NCBI RefSeq assembly: GCF_040362915.1
Contig: NZ_AP029612.1
Span: 930,001-994,000 of the forward strand
Source: Sediminibacterium sp. KACHI17
GTDB taxonomy: Bacteria; Bacteroidota; Bacteroidia; Chitinophagales; Chitinophagaceae
Direction of reading: 5' to 3'
Length of the DNA stretch: 64,000 nt
The translations under genes and the position numbers were made by a program. Below are positions 35,037-45,305 of this stretch, piece after piece; within the stretch, counting starts at the first letter, position 1; each line of letters opens with the position of its first letter. The notes beneath the pieces are model-generated. The model ran no database searches. It saw nothing but the letters and a program-made list of their open reading frames with translations, and had not been told where the DNA came from.

Positions 35037-36269
35037 CTATTTAGCGAGTTTCACTTTCAAGTTCTGATCCAACGCTTCCAGAAACTCTTCTGTATACAGA
35101 TAGTGCTCACCATGGTTAACTTTATTTCCATGGATACATACTGCCAGGTCTTTTGTCATCTTTCCGCTCTCAACAGTTTCAATACACACTTGCTCTAGTG
35201 CCTGACAGAAATTGATCAGCTCCTGATTACCATCCAGTTTTCCACGGAACTCTAAACCTCTGGTCCATGCAAAGATCGATGCGATCGGATTGGTAGATGT
35301 AGGTTTACCTTTCTGGTGTTCACGGTAGTGACGTGTTACAGTTCCATGTGCAGCTTCTGCTTCCATCACTTTTCCGTCAGGAGTAACAAGTGTAGAAGTC
35401 ATCAGACCCAAAGAACCAAAACCTTGTGCTACGGTATCACTTTGTACATCACCATCGTAGTTCTTACAAGCCCATACGAAATTGCCATTCCACTTCAGTG
35501 CACTGGCTACCATGTCATCAATAAGACGGTGCTCATAAGTAATGCCTGCTTCAGTGAATGCAGTTTTAAATTCATTCTGATAGATCTCTTCAAAAATGTC
35601 TTTGAAACGACCATCATATTTTTTCAAAATGGTATTCTTCGTCGACAGATACAAAGGCCATTTCTTACTCAATGCCTGATTAAAACAAGCGCGAGCAAAA
35701 CCTTTGATACTCTCATCAGTATTGTACATCGCTAAAGCAACCCCATCACCTTTGAAATTGAAGACTTCAAATTCTTGAACCGTTCCATCTTCTCCTTCAA
35801 ACTTAATGGTCAGCTTTCCTTTTCCTTTGGTTACAAAATCTGTAGCACGATATTGATCCCCAAAAGCGTGACGACCGATACAAATCGGAGCAGTCCAGTT
35901 AGGCACCAATCTTGGTACATTCGAACAAACGATCGGCTCACGGAAAACAGTACCATCCAAAATATTTCTGATCGTACCATTAGGGCTCTTCCACATTTGT
36001 TTGAGCTTGAATTCTTTCACACGCTCTTCATCGGGAGTGATCGTAGCACATTTGATACCAACACCATACTGCTTGATTGCATTGGCTGCATCAATAGTTA
36101 CCTGGTCATTGGTCTCATCACGATACTCCATTCCCAGGTCATAATATTTAATATCCAATTCCAAATATGGAAGGATCAATTTCTCTTTAATGAATTTCCA
36201 GATGATCCTTGTCATCTCATCACCATCCAGTTCTACTACGGGATTTGCTACTTTGATTTTTTGCGTCAT
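35037..36269 (-). CDS. icd: NADP-dependent isocitrate dehydrogenase
   Basis: TCA-cycle enzyme of 410 residues making 2-oxoglutarate. The sequence opens [20 protein letters not shown], the mark of the eukaryote-like (type II, homodimeric) form rather than E. coli Icd. Substrate Ser/Arg loop [18 protein letters not shown] and [16 protein letters not shown] are present. Own promoter (36299-36306). Convergent with smpB. Confidence 0.93.
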   Translation of the reverse strand: MTQKIKVANPVVELDGDEMTRIIWKFIKEKLILPYLELDIKYYDLGMEYRDETNDQVTIDAANAIKQYGVGIKCATITPDEERVKEFKLKQMWKSPNGTIRNILDGTVFREPIVCSNVPRLVPNWTAPICIGRHAFGDQYRATDFVTKGKGKLTIKFEGEDGTVQEFEVFNFKGDGVALAMYNTDESIKGFARACFNQALSKKWPLYLSTKNTILKKYDGRFKDIFEEIYQNEFKTAFTEAGITYEHRLIDDMVASALKWNGNFVWACKNYDGDVQSDTVAQGFGSLGLMTSTLVTPDGKVMEAEAAHGTVTRHYREHQKGKPTSTNPIASIFAWTRGLEFRGKLDGNQELINFCQALEQVCIETVESGKMTKDLAVCIHGNKVNHGEHYLYTEEFLEALDQNLKVKLAK

Positions 36270-36298
36270 TACGGTTTATTTTAATGATAAAACGGGCA

Positions 36299-36306
36299 CA
36301 AATGTA
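36299..36306 (-). promoter_or_regulatory. -7 promoter box for icd
   Basis: Minus-strand TACATTTG matches TAnnTTTG, about 30 bases before the icd ATG. Confidence 0.55.
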
Positions 36307-36361
36307 ACGATTTCAAGCTATTTCAGCATAAATCTACCCTTTGGTTATCCACGATGCAGAA

Positions 36362-38242
36362 TCAGACATTTACGATCAAAACCGGTATTTGCAACGCATG
36401 CCGAACATCTTCAATGGTTTCTCCAAAAAGATAATCCTTCCACCCACTATGTCTGTGAGCCCCCATCACCACCATGTCCGCTCCAGAATCTTTTACTATT
36501 CGTATGATCTCTGTGACGCGGTTCTTATATCCTAAAATCGCTTCTGCCTGATACCCTTGCATTTTTAATTGTTCGCAATAATGATCGAGTCGTTTTTTAT
36601 CTAAACGTGTTTCATCATCATCACTGGCATCTCCCAAATACTTTGCTGATACACTTTCTACCACATGTAACAGCAGGAAAGACACATTTTTATTACCCTG
36701 CGCCAAAGCATGTGCGATCAGTTTTTGATCTGCTTTGGTGAAATCCAATGCTATGGCGATTTTTTTAGTGGCTTTCACAGAAAGATTACTTAACTCCGCC
36801 CATTCACCATGCATAGCAGCATCTCTTTGCGCCCTGCGTTTTTTGAAGAAGGGAAGAAAGGTCATGGTGAGAAACAGCCAGAGAAAAATCAAGATCAATA
36901 CACTTACCAATAATTTCAGGCCCCACTCCCCTTGTGCATCATAAACAGACAATGCCTCTTCTGCTACCAGTTTTACATTCAGGAATACCAATACACATGC
37001 TACTGTCCATGCTGCAACTTTCACCCATGGTTTGATCACAAAATCACCCATGGTTTCTTTATCACTTACAAAATGTATCAAGGGTATCACAGCAAATCCC
37101 AACTGTAAACTCAATATCACCTGACTAAAAACCAACAGATCATCTACTTTCCCATCACCATAGATACCGATCACCAATACAGCGGGTACAATCGCTATTA
37201 ACCTTGTGATCAGTCTACGCAACCATGGGTTCAAACGCAGGCGTAGATAGCCTTCCATCACGATCTGCCCGGCAAGTGTTCCCGTGATTGTAGAACTTTG
37301 TCCTGCAGCGATCAATGCGACTGCAAAAAGAATAGGCGCCAGATGCGTTCCCAGAAGTGGTTGTAATAACTGATGTGCATCTTCAATTCTTGCTACTTCA
37401 GTATTTCCTGTTTTAAAAAAAACAGTTGCGGCTAAAACAAGAATCGCAGCATTCACAAAAAATGCAGCATTCAATGCAATAGCGCTATCAATAAAATTAT
37501 ATTTTAATGCGCGTTTGATACTTTTCGAATCGGCACCTATTTTTCGTGTTTGTACCAATGCTGAATGCAGGTACAGATTATGTGGCATTACTGTTGCACC
37601 AATGATGCCCACTGCGATGTACAAAGATTCATCACTCAGCATGGATGGAATAAAACCTGTTGCTACTTCACTTAAATCCGGTTTAGCCAAAAGAATTTCG
37701 ATCAGAAATGAGACGCCGATGGTTGCTACCAAGGCCAGGATAAAGGCTTCCATTTTACGGATACCATAGCGCTGCAACAATAAAAACAAAAAAGTATCCA
37801 ATACAGTAATGGCCACACCCCACATCAAGGGCAGTCCGGTCAACAAATGCAGACCAATGGCCATCCCTACAACCTCGGCCAGGTCTGTTGCTGCAATCGC
37901 TAGTTCTGCTAAGATGTACAAACAAAAATTAACAAGCGGAGGATATGTTTCACGATTGGCTTGTGCAAGATCTCTTCTTCTCACAATACCCAATCGGGCA
38001 CTTAAACTTTGTAGTAACAATGCCATGAGATTACTCATCAATAGCACCCAGATCAGCTGGTAGCCAAACTTCGCACCACCCTGTAGATCTGTAGCCCAGT
38101 TACCAGGATCCATATATCCTACACTCACTAAATAGGCAGGTCCTAAATAGGCCAATATGCGTCTCCATCCTTTACGGGGTATTGTTGTGTCTACCGTTTC
38201 GTGTACCTCACTTAAAGAAATCGATTCATTACTTTGTTTCAT
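36362..38242 (-). CDS. mntH: Nramp divalent metal transporter fused to a UspA domain
   Basis: Membrane transporter of 626 residues. Residues 1-460 are an Nramp core with 11-12 hydrophobic segments; the metal-site residues are intact: Asp45-Pro-Gly-Asn48 in TM1 and Ala216-x-x-Met219-Pro-His in TM6. Residues about 488-626 form a universal stress domain with the nucleotide loop MGAHRHSGWKDYLFGETIEDV. Mn2+ uptake is inferred from the family and from the upstream metal regulator gene, which ends one base before this start. Confidence 0.92.
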   Translation of the reverse strand: MKQSNESISLSEVHETVDTTIPRKGWRRILAYLGPAYLVSVGYMDPGNWATDLQGGAKFGYQLIWVLLMSNLMALLLQSLSARLGIVRRRDLAQANRETYPPLVNFCLYILAELAIAATDLAEVVGMAIGLHLLTGLPLMWGVAITVLDTFLFLLLQRYGIRKMEAFILALVATIGVSFLIEILLAKPDLSEVATGFIPSMLSDESLYIAVGIIGATVMPHNLYLHSALVQTRKIGADSKSIKRALKYNFIDSAIALNAAFFVNAAILVLAATVFFKTGNTEVARIEDAHQLLQPLLGTHLAPILFAVALIAAGQSSTITGTLAGQIVMEGYLRLRLNPWLRRLITRLIAIVPAVLVIGIYGDGKVDDLLVFSQVILSLQLGFAVIPLIHFVSDKETMGDFVIKPWVKVAAWTVACVLVFLNVKLVAEEALSVYDAQGEWGLKLLVSVLILIFLWLFLTMTFLPFFKKRRAQRDAAMHGEWAELSNLSVKATKKIAIALDFTKADQKLIAHALAQGNKNVSFLLLHVVESVSAKYLGDASDDDETRLDKKRLDHYCEQLKMQGYQAEAILGYKNRVTEIIRIVKDSGADMVVMGAHRHSGWKDYLFGETIEDVRHALQIPVLIVNV

Positions 38243-38243
38243 C

Positions 38244-38903
38244 TCACACCGTTTTTACAAATAATACAGATGATAATTCCCGACTCACTGTAATGGTTTG
38301 TTGATTTTTGATTCTCAATTCCATGGATCCATCGAATTCAAACAATCTTTTGACCTCCAAGCGGGTTCCCATTTGTAGTCCTTTATGTTTGAGTAATTCC
38401 AATAACTCGGTAGATTGACTACCTACTGCCGTGATTTCTACCAATGTATTTACAGGCATGGTGGCTAATGGCTCCTGAGGTTGGGCGGTTATTTTTCCTT
38501 TACTATCCGGAATCGGATCGCCATGCGGATCGAATTTTGGGTGACCGAGGAATTCATCCAATTTATCGATGAGTTTCAGGCTACTGATATGTTCCAGTTC
38601 TTCCGCCACTTCATGTACCTCATCCCAGCCAAAATGCAATTTATCAACCAAGAAATATTCCCATAAACGGTGCTTCCGGATGATCCCCAATGCCACTTTC
38701 TTCCCTTCTGCACTCAGTTTTACACCGCGATAAGGCTCATAACTGATGATCCTTTTAGCCTTCAGTTTTTTCAACATATCGGTAACGGATGCAGGTCTGG
38801 TCTGCAACTCAGCAGACAATGCATTGGTAGTCACCACATCCTGCCCATGTTGCAAGTGATAGACAGCTTTGATATAGTTCTCTTCCGCCATGGTAAACTT
38901 CAT
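38244..38903 (-). CDS. mntR: DtxR/MntR family metal-dependent repressor
   Basis: Protein of 219 residues. The N-terminal winged helix (about 1-65: MAEENYIKAVYHLQ, TRPASVTDMLKKLKA) is the DNA-binding part, followed by a dimerisation/metal region (HRLWEYFLVDKLHFGWDEVHEVAEELEH) and a C-terminal FeoA/SH3-like domain. With bound metal it should repress uptake genes. Start is ATG 38903; an upstream TTG in frame would fall inside the operator. It forms an operon with mntH, one base apart. Confidence 0.92.
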   Translation of the reverse strand: MKFTMAEENYIKAVYHLQHGQDVVTTNALSAELQTRPASVTDMLKKLKAKRIISYEPYRGVKLSAEGKKVALGIIRKHRLWEYFLVDKLHFGWDEVHEVAEELEHISSLKLIDKLDEFLGHPKFDPHGDPIPDSKGKITAQPQEPLATMPVNTLVEITAVGSQSTELLELLKHKGLQMGTRLEVKRLFEFDGSMELRIKNQQTITVSRELSSVLFVKTV

Positions 38904-38918
38904 CACCCTAAATTTATT

Positions 38919-38934
38919 TTTAGACAAATCTAAA
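38919..38934. promoter_or_regulatory. MntR/DtxR-type operator covering the mntRH promoter
   Basis: Perfect inverted arms TTTAGA and TCTAAA around CAAA. On the minus strand the same bases hold TAGATTTG, an exact TAnnTTTG -7 box. A repressor bound here would block the polymerase, which points to metal-dependent autoregulation. Confidence 0.8.
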
Positions 38935-39006
38935 TTTTAATCTGCTAATTTGCAACAGATAGTTATACTTCCATTGAAAACCCTATTTTTAAGTCAAATT
39001 ATGTTC

Positions 39007-39957
39007 ATGAAACGCTGGGTACTGCTCTCTTTATTGATCATTTGCTTTGCCTGCAAAGACAAGAAAATTGATTTTTCCGGAGAAGTGCCTTTAAAAGCTG
39101 AAGATTTTATCACTGTATTCCCTAAGATCACGGGCTCCTTTTTGATCGCGGATTCCAACCTTGTCCGCAAAGCTGACACAACCAGAATTGGATACAAAGC
39201 ACTGGTACAATTCATTCCGGATTCGGCTTTGAAACCATTTGTGGGGAAAGATAAAAAGACATTGATCCGTCCGGTAGGTATCATTGAAAAGGAAAATGAA
39301 AATTATCTGATACTCAACTTTACCAAACAGAAAAAAACAACAGCCGTTGTTTTTGTAACGGATAAAAAGCTTTCTTATCTCGCATCCAAAGAGTTGATCA
39401 CAGATCAAAAAACGGATCAGTACTATCGATTTGTTTCCATCAATAAGGAACCCACATTCATGATCAATCGTGAAAAGATGTCATCGGATAATACTGCAAA
39501 GTTTACGCGTGCAGGATGGGTGTATAACAATGAAGGATTTTTTATGTTGGTGATCAACGATAGCAATGAAGATCCGGAAAAAACAGCGGTGATCAATCCG
39601 ATAGATACATTACCCAGAAAGAATAAATGGAGTGGCGATTATGTAAAGAATGATAAAAATTACATATCCATCCGTGATGGAAAAGACCTGAACACTTACC
39701 TATTCTTTATTCATTTTGAAAAAGACAAAGGGTCATGTGTTGGAGAATTGAAAGGTGAATTCAAATTAAAGACAGGAACAACAGCCATCTATCTTCAAAA
39801 TGGTGATCCCTGTGTGATCGATTTTAATTTTTCGGGTAACTATGTAAATGTGAAAGAGCAAGGCAGTTGTGGCAATCATCGAGGGATCAAATGTTTTTTT
39901 GATGATGCTTATCGTAAAAAGAGAGAACCGAAAACAAAAAAGAAAAAATCATCCTAA
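39007..39957 (+). CDS. Hypothetical lipoprotein, 316 residues
   Basis: Not recognised. MKRWVLLSLLIICFAC is a lipoprotein signal with the lipobox Cys near residue 16, followed by KDKK. The rest is soluble, Lys-rich, with beta-strand-like stretches and a Lys-rich tail (KTKKKKSS). It is divergent from mntR, so the operator could affect it too, but nothing in the protein suggests metal handling. Start chosen for the signal peptide; the frame is open further upstream. Confidence 0.75.
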   Translation: MKRWVLLSLLIICFACKDKKIDFSGEVPLKAEDFITVFPKITGSFLIADSNLVRKADTTRIGYKALVQFIPDSALKPFVGKDKKTLIRPVGIIEKENENYLILNFTKQKKTTAVVFVTDKKLSYLASKELITDQKTDQYYRFVSINKEPTFMINREKMSSDNTAKFTRAGWVYNNEGFFMLVINDSNEDPEKTAVINPIDTLPRKNKWSGDYVKNDKNYISIRDGKDLNTYLFFIHFEKDKGSCVGELKGEFKLKTGTTAIYLQNGDPCVIDFNFSGNYVNVKEQGSCGNHRGIKCFFDDAYRKKREPKTKKKKSS

Positions 39958-40151
39958 TAAATCTCTTTGATTGTAATGGCATGAATGATCCGAAAACGTT
40001 TGCAAATGCCATTCTGCATTGAATCCTAACGTTTGTTTGTACAAAGCACACTATCTTCCCACTGATTACCCACAGTTCTAATGTGTATAAAGTACATTTT
40101 ATTGAAATACCCCTATATTGCAAGCGCTAATCGATCACCAAACGAGCATTT

Positions 40152-41804
40152 ATGAATTTTAGAAATTATCATGTCCCTTATCAGATCAATGAGCAGTACA
40201 GCAAGAAAGCTGCTTATTTTTCAATGGAATTTGCAATTCACCAACCTTTAAAAATATATAGCGGAGGCTTAGGATTTCTGGCCGGATCTCATTTAAGAAG
40301 TGCCTATGAACTTAGGCAGAATATGATTGGTATTGGTATCCTGTGGAAATATGGTTACTATGATCAAGCGAGAAACCAGGATCAGACTTTACAGGTAACT
40401 TTCATGGAGAAGATCTACAGCTTTTTGGAAGATACCGGTATTAAGTTTCAAATTCTGATCCATGAACATCCGGTTTGGGTAAAAGCTTACTACTTGAATC
40501 CTGAAACATTTAACAGTGCTCCCCTCTTTTTATTGAGTACAGATTTACCAGAGAATGATTATGTTTCTCAAACCATTACGCACCGTTTATATGATGCAAA
40601 TGTGGCAACAAAAGTTGCGCAGTTTATTCTACTAGGTGTGGGTGGTGCTAAACTTATTGATGAACTTGGTTTTAATCCTGATGTTTATCATTTAAATGAA
40701 GCACATGGAATTTCTTCTGCATTCTATTTGTTGAATAAATTCAAGAGCGCAGAAAAAGTAAAAGAACATTTGGTATTTACAACCCATACTCCTGAAGAAG
40801 CAGGTAACGAAAAACATGATATTTATTTATGTCATAAAATGAGTTACTTCTGTGGATTGAGTATTGATGAAGTCCGTAAACTTACCGGCATCAAAGATGA
40901 TCAGTTCAACCATTCATTAGCGGCATTACGCTTTGCACGCAAAGCCAATGGTGTATCTGCGCTGCATGGTCATGTAAGCCGTGAAATGTGGAAGAATCAT
41001 GAAGGAATTTGTCCGATCACCTCTATCACCAATGCCCAGAACTGGCGATATTGGGCTGATAAACAGATGTATCGTGCCATGGAAGAAGGCAATGATTTTG
41101 CATTTGATGACAGGAAGAAATATTTGAAGAAAAGAGCGTTTGAAATAGTTGCGGATCAAACAGGTAAAGTTTTCGATCCAAACGTATTAACCATTGTATG
41201 GGCCAGAAGATTTGCAGGTTATAAACGTGCAGACATGCTGACCTATGATATGGAGCGTTTTGAAAAAATGCTCAATAATATCAAGCGTCCGGTACAGATC
41301 ATTTGGGCAGGGAAACCTTATCCTGTAGATTATCCAGCCATTTCACAATTCAATAACCTCGTTCATTTAAGTAAGAACTATAAGAACGTAGCTGTATTGA
41401 TTGGGTATGAATTAGGATTGAGCAAACGTTTAAAGCAAGCTGCAGATGTCTGGCTGAATAATCCACGTGTGCCCAGAGAAGCATCCGGAACCAGTGGTAT
41501 GACCGCAGCGATGAATGGCGCAGTGAATTTTTCAACTGATGATGGATGGATTCCAGAGTTCATCAATCATGGCAACAATGGCTTTGTAGTGCCAAAAGCT
41601 GACTATGAAAACATGACCGTACATGATCAGGATGAATATGACTTGAACAAGGCTTATGAGATCCTGGAACAACAGATCATTCCAATGTATTATGACAATT
41701 TTGATACCTGGAGACAGATCACCAAGAATGGCATGAGAGATGTACGATTCCAGTTCGATAGTAACAGAATGGCTCATGAATACTATGAGATCATGTACAA
41801 GTAG
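40152..41804 (+). CDS. Alpha-glucan phosphorylase-like protein (GT35) lacking the PLP lysine
   Basis: Cytoplasmic protein of 550 residues, the short form of the glycogen/alpha-glucan phosphorylase family. Present are KIYSGGLGFLAGSHL near the start, HLNEAHGISSAF, and WARRFAGYKRADML. The motif that normally reads EASGTSGMK is EASGTSGMT here: Thr451 stands where the PLP-binding lysine belongs (ACC codon at 41502). If so, it cannot form the usual PLP Schiff base. It may use another mechanism or have another role. Followed by a terminator. Confidence 0.85.
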   Translation: MNFRNYHVPYQINEQYSKKAAYFSMEFAIHQPLKIYSGGLGFLAGSHLRSAYELRQNMIGIGILWKYGYYDQARNQDQTLQVTFMEKIYSFLEDTGIKFQILIHEHPVWVKAYYLNPETFNSAPLFLLSTDLPENDYVSQTITHRLYDANVATKVAQFILLGVGGAKLIDELGFNPDVYHLNEAHGISSAFYLLNKFKSAEKVKEHLVFTTHTPEEAGNEKHDIYLCHKMSYFCGLSIDEVRKLTGIKDDQFNHSLAALRFARKANGVSALHGHVSREMWKNHEGICPITSITNAQNWRYWADKQMYRAMEEGNDFAFDDRKKYLKKRAFEIVADQTGKVFDPNVLTIVWARRFAGYKRADMLTYDMERFEKMLNNIKRPVQIIWAGKPYPVDYPAISQFNNLVHLSKNYKNVAVLIGYELGLSKRLKQAADVWLNNPRVPREASGTSGMTAAMNGAVNFSTDDGWIPEFINHGNNGFVVPKADYENMTVHDQDEYDLNKAYEILEQQIIPMYYDNFDTWRQITKNGMRDVRFQFDSNRMAHEYYEIMYK

Positions 41805-41820
41805 AAGATAAAAGAATTAA

Positions 41821-41852
41821 AAAAAGGCACAAGACGATTCTTGTGCCTTTTT
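41821..41852 (+). terminator. Rho-independent terminator after the glucan phosphorylase-like gene
   Basis: AAAAAGGCACAAGA pairs with TCTTGTGCCTTTTT over a 4-base loop, then more T. Confidence 0.92.
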
Positions 41853-41857
41853 TGTGT

Positions 41858-41910
41858 CTTTCTGTGTATTCAGTGGCAACAAATAAATTAGCCTCTGAAT
41901 ACACAGAAAG
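41858..41910. repeat. Word-type inverted repeat, family D (copy 3)
   Basis: Perfect 16-base arms CTTTCTGTGTATTCAG and CTGAATACACAGAAAG around a 21-base loop containing CAGTGGCAA's end. Uses the same words as 2123-2186 and 26781-26844 in a new order; GGCACTGAAAGG follows. Confidence 0.85.
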
Positions 41911-41948
41911 GCACTGAAAGGAGTATCATCTGCAGAACTATTTCAGTG

Positions 41949-41956
41949 TACCTTTG
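41949..41956 (+). promoter_or_regulatory. -7 promoter box for ubiX, very short leader
   Basis: TACCTTTG matches TAnnTTTG and ends 10 bases before the ATG, predicting a leader of only a few bases. Confidence 0.65.
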
Positions 41957-41966
41957 TTTTTTAAGT

Positions 41967-42533
41967 ATGGAAAACAAAATAGCCATAGCCATTACAGGAG
42001 CCAGTGGTTCCGTTTATGCCAAATTGCTGCTTGATAAACTACAGGCTATGCCTGAACAGTATCAGGAAGTAGGTATTGTAATGAGCAAGAATGCCAAAGA
42101 GGTTTGGAAGACCGAACTTGGTAATGAAGACTATAACCACTACCCTTTTCGCTATTTTGATAAATATGACTTCAATGCTCCTTTTGCTTCCGGGTCTGCA
42201 AAATACAATGTAATGATTGTTGCACCTTGCAGTATGGGTACACTTGGACGTATCGCAGCGGGCGTCAGTGATGACTTGGTTACAAGAGCTGCAGATGTAA
42301 TCTTAAAAGAAAGGAGAAAGCTGATCTTAATGGTACGTGAAACACCTTATAACCTGATCCATATCAAAAACATGGAAACAGTGACACTAGCAGGAGGTAT
42401 TATTTGCCCTGCCACACCTTCTTTTTACAGCAAGCCAAAAACCATCGAAGAAGTTGCCGCCACAGTAGTTGATCGTGTTCTTGATCTTGCTGGCTTAGAG
42501 CAGCATTCTTTCAGATGGGGCAGAAGTGAATAG
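41967..42533 (+). CDS. ubiX: Flavin prenyltransferase UbiX
   Basis: Prenylates FMN to make the cofactor of UbiD-type decarboxylases. It is 188 residues with AITGASGSVYAKLLLDKL (FMN loop), APCSMGTLGRIAAGVSDDLVTRAADV and MVRETPYNLIHIKNM, all typical. In a menaquinone-making cell with mqnE it could serve a UbiD-type step of the futalosine route (inference). Start at MENKIAIAIT. Its stop lies within a word hairpin. Confidence 0.95.
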   Translation: MENKIAIAITGASGSVYAKLLLDKLQAMPEQYQEVGIVMSKNAKEVWKTELGNEDYNHYPFRYFDKYDFNAPFASGSAKYNVMIVAPCSMGTLGRIAAGVSDDLVTRAADVILKERRKLILMVRETPYNLIHIKNMETVTLAGGIICPATPSFYSKPKTIEEVAATVVDRVLDLAGLEQHSFRWGRSE

Positions 42534-42610
42534 GAGTAGTGAATAGTGAGTATGAATAAACTCTGGATATCTCACTATTGACAATTGACTACTCACTACT
42601 CACCATTCAC
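42526..42610. repeat. Word-type inverted repeat, family A (copy 3), overlapping ubiX stop
   Basis: Left arm GTGAATAGGAGTAGTGAATAGTGAG; the complement of the right arm reads GTGAATGGTGAGTAGTGAGTAGTCAATTGTC, related by word gains and losses. Contains the ubiX TAG at 42531. Confidence 0.8.
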
Positions 42611-42637
42611 AAAAAAGCTCCGCTTTTCAGCAGAGCC
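42611..42637 (-). terminator. Rho-independent terminator for clpC
   Basis: On the minus strand GCTCTGC and GCGGAGC form a stem (one G-U pair) with an AAAA loop part and a run of six T. Confidence 0.75.
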
Positions 42638-42661
42638 TTTATATTGAGTACTTACCTTCTC

Positions 42662-45214
42662 TTATACTTGTGCATTCTCCCCTTCTTCTACTCTTTTCTG
42701 AAAATCAAATTTGAGTTTTCCTGATTCTTTATCCAGGTCAGCGATCAGTACATCTCCTTGTTTGATATTCATATTGAGTATCTCTTCTGCTAAAGGATCT
42801 TCCAGATATTTCTGGATCGCACGATGTAACGGACGGGCGCCGAACTGTGAATCATAGCCTTTCTCAGCAATGAATTCCTTAGCAGCTGTTGTCAGCTCCA
42901 GTGAAAATCCTAAGTTCTGCAAGCGTTTAGAAACACCTTTCATCAGGATATCGATGATGTTAAAGATGTTTTCCTGGCTCAATGAGTTGAAGACGATCAC
43001 ATCATCAATACGATTCAAGAATTCAGGAGAGAAGGTTCTTTTCAGTGCTTTTTCGATTACTGCTTTATTATTTTCTTCTGCATTCTGGATACGTGTTGCG
43101 GTAGCAAATCCTACACCATCACCAAACTCTTTCAATTGGCGTACACCAATGTTAGAAGTCATGATGATCATGGTATTTTTAAAATCTACTTTTCTACCCA
43201 AACCATCTGTTAACTGACCATCATCCAATACTTGCAATAAGATATTGTAGATATCCGGATGTGCTTTTTCTATCTCATCCAACAGGATCACACAATAAGG
43301 TTTTCTTCTTACTTTCTCAGTCAGTTGTCCACCTTCTTCATATCCTACATAACCCGGAGGTGCACCGATCAATCTGCTCACCGTGAATTTTTCCATGTAT
43401 TCACTCATATCAATACGAATCAGTGAATCTTCGGAATCAAACATGTATCGAGCCAATGCACGCGCCAATTCTGTTTTACCTACACCTGTAGGACCTAAGA
43501 AGATAAATGTTCCAATCGGTTTTTTGGGATCTTTTAATCCAACGCGGTTACGCTGAATGGCTTTTACCACTTTCTGAATGGCTTCATCTTGTCCTACCAC
43601 CATTCCCATCATATCATCGCTCATTCTGCGCAGCTTCTCTGTTTCCGCTTGAACCATTCTCTTGACAGGTATACCTGTCATCATGCTTACCACTTCAGCG
43701 ATATGTTCTTCAGAGATCGGATAGCGTTTGTGTTTACTTTCTTCTTCCCAGAGATTTTTAGCTTTCTCCAGTTCTTCCCCCAATCTTTTTTCAGTATCAC
43801 GTAATGCAGCCGCTTCTTCAAAGCGCTGGCTTTTGACTACTTTATTTTTTTCGTTTTTAATATCCTCGATCTTCTTCTCTAGCTCAACGATCTCTTGTGG
43901 AACATTGATATTCTTCAAGTGCACACGAGCTCCCACTTCATCCAATACATCGATCGCCTTATCGGGCAATAATCTGTCGGTCATGTAGCGATCACTCAAC
44001 TTCACACAAGCATCGATCGCTTCATCACCATAGGTTACATTATGGAAGTCCTCGTATTTTGATTTGATATTATTGAGAATGGTAATAGTATCTTCTACAC
44101 TAGGTGGTTCAACAATCACTTTTTGGAAACGTCTATCTAATGCACCATCTTTCTCAATGTACATACGGTATTCATCCAATGTAGAAGCACCGATGCATTG
44201 TAACTCGCCTCTGGCTAAAGCGGGTTTGAAAATATTGGAGGCATCCAAAGAACCACTGGCTCCTCCTGCTCCAACAATGGTATGTATTTCATCAATGAAA
44301 AGGATGACATCTCTGTTTTTTTCCAGTTCATTCATGATGGCTTTCATTCTCTCTTCAAACTGACCGCGATACTTCGTACCTGCTACCAATGCTGCAAGGT
44401 CTAAGGAGATCACACGTTTATCAAATAAGACCCTGCTCACTTTACGCTGAACAATGCGTAATGCCAATCCTTCAACAATGGCAGTCTTACCCACCCCAGG
44501 TTCTCCAATCAAAATAGGGTTGTTCTTTTTACGACGACTTAATATCTGGCTAACTCTCTCGATTTCTTCTTCCCGGCCAACAATAGGATCTAAAGAACCA
44601 GACTCTGCCAATTTGGTGATATCCCTGCCAAAATTGTCGAGTACAGGGGTTTTACTTTTTGCATTTCCACCAGCCTTGGCGCCTGATTTTTGTTGCTGGT
44701 ATCCGGAGCCTCTTTTCTCTTCATCAAATTCATCTTCTCCTTCATCGCTGAACTCTGCTCTGGGATTGGGGTTCGTAGATCCAACCATTCCTAGTTCATT
44801 TCGGAAAAGATCATAATCGACATCGAATTGATTCAATATCTGTGTAGCGATGTTTTCTTTATTCTTGAGGATACTGAGCATCAGGTGCTCTGTTTCTACC
44901 AAGGGACTCTTTAAAGCTTTCGCTTCCAATACTGTAACACGAATGACTTTCTCTGCCTGTTTGGTAAGAGGCAGGCTGTTGATATTGGCAATATTCTTAC
45001 CGGTCTTATCTTTTACAGCCAATTCTACTTCCTTCCTTAGTTCATAAAGATCGACATTCAATTGCTTCAATACTTTGATGGCGGTATTATCGCCATCTCT
45101 GATCAAACCCAATAACAGGTGTTCCGTGCCAATGAAGTCGTTTCCGAGCCGCAAAGCCTCTTCCCTGCTGAAAGAGATGATCTCTTTTACCTGTGCTGAA
45201 AAATTATTATCCAT
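42662..45214 (-). CDS. clpC: ATP-dependent Clp protease ATP-binding subunit ClpC
   Basis: AAA+ unfoldase of 850 residues feeding ClpP. Two Clp_N repeats (about 1-145), AAA module 1 with Walker A GEPGVGKT and Walker B LFIDEIH, a UVR-type middle segment ([17 protein letters not shown]), and AAA module 2 with [11 protein letters not shown] and LLDEIEKAH. The middle segment separates ClpC from ClpA. Cytoplasmic stress protein. Divergent from the STAS gene, with a small palindrome between. Confidence 0.96.
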   Translation of the reverse strand: MDNNFSAQVKEIISFSREEALRLGNDFIGTEHLLLGLIRDGDNTAIKVLKQLNVDLYELRKEVELAVKDKTGKNIANINSLPLTKQAEKVIRVTVLEAKALKSPLVETEHLMLSILKNKENIATQILNQFDVDYDLFRNELGMVGSTNPNPRAEFSDEGEDEFDEEKRGSGYQQQKSGAKAGGNAKSKTPVLDNFGRDITKLAESGSLDPIVGREEEIERVSQILSRRKKNNPILIGEPGVGKTAIVEGLALRIVQRKVSRVLFDKRVISLDLAALVAGTKYRGQFEERMKAIMNELEKNRDVILFIDEIHTIVGAGGASGSLDASNIFKPALARGELQCIGASTLDEYRMYIEKDGALDRRFQKVIVEPPSVEDTITILNNIKSKYEDFHNVTYGDEAIDACVKLSDRYMTDRLLPDKAIDVLDEVGARVHLKNINVPQEIVELEKKIEDIKNEKNKVVKSQRFEEAAALRDTEKRLGEELEKAKNLWEEESKHKRYPISEEHIAEVVSMMTGIPVKRMVQAETEKLRRMSDDMMGMVVGQDEAIQKVVKAIQRNRVGLKDPKKPIGTFIFLGPTGVGKTELARALARYMFDSEDSLIRIDMSEYMEKFTVSRLIGAPPGYVGYEEGGQLTEKVRRKPYCVILLDEIEKAHPDIYNILLQVLDDGQLTDGLGRKVDFKNTMIIMTSNIGVRQLKEFGDGVGFATATRIQNAEENNKAVIEKALKRTFSPEFLNRIDDVIVFNSLSQENIFNIIDILMKGVSKRLQNLGFSLELTTAAKEFIAEKGYDSQFGARPLHRAIQKYLEDPLAEEILNMNIKQGDVLIADLDKESGKLKFDFQKRVEEGENAQV

Positions 45215-45222
45215 AACCTAAA

Positions 45223-45281
45223 TTGGATTTATACAATTATAACGAATATTTTTGAGCGAAGTTGTGTAACACTTATACACA
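45223..45281 (+). promoter_or_regulatory. Promoter and palindrome in the clpC-STAS gap
   Basis: TTG near 45224 and TATTTTTG at 45247-45254 form a -33/-7 promoter toward the STAS gene. TGTGTA (45263-45268) and TACACA (45276-45281) are a perfect inverted pair with 7 bases between, just downstream, a possible operator for either gene. Confidence 0.5.
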
Positions 45282-45305
45282 GCTGTTAACGTAACATACG
45301 TAAAA

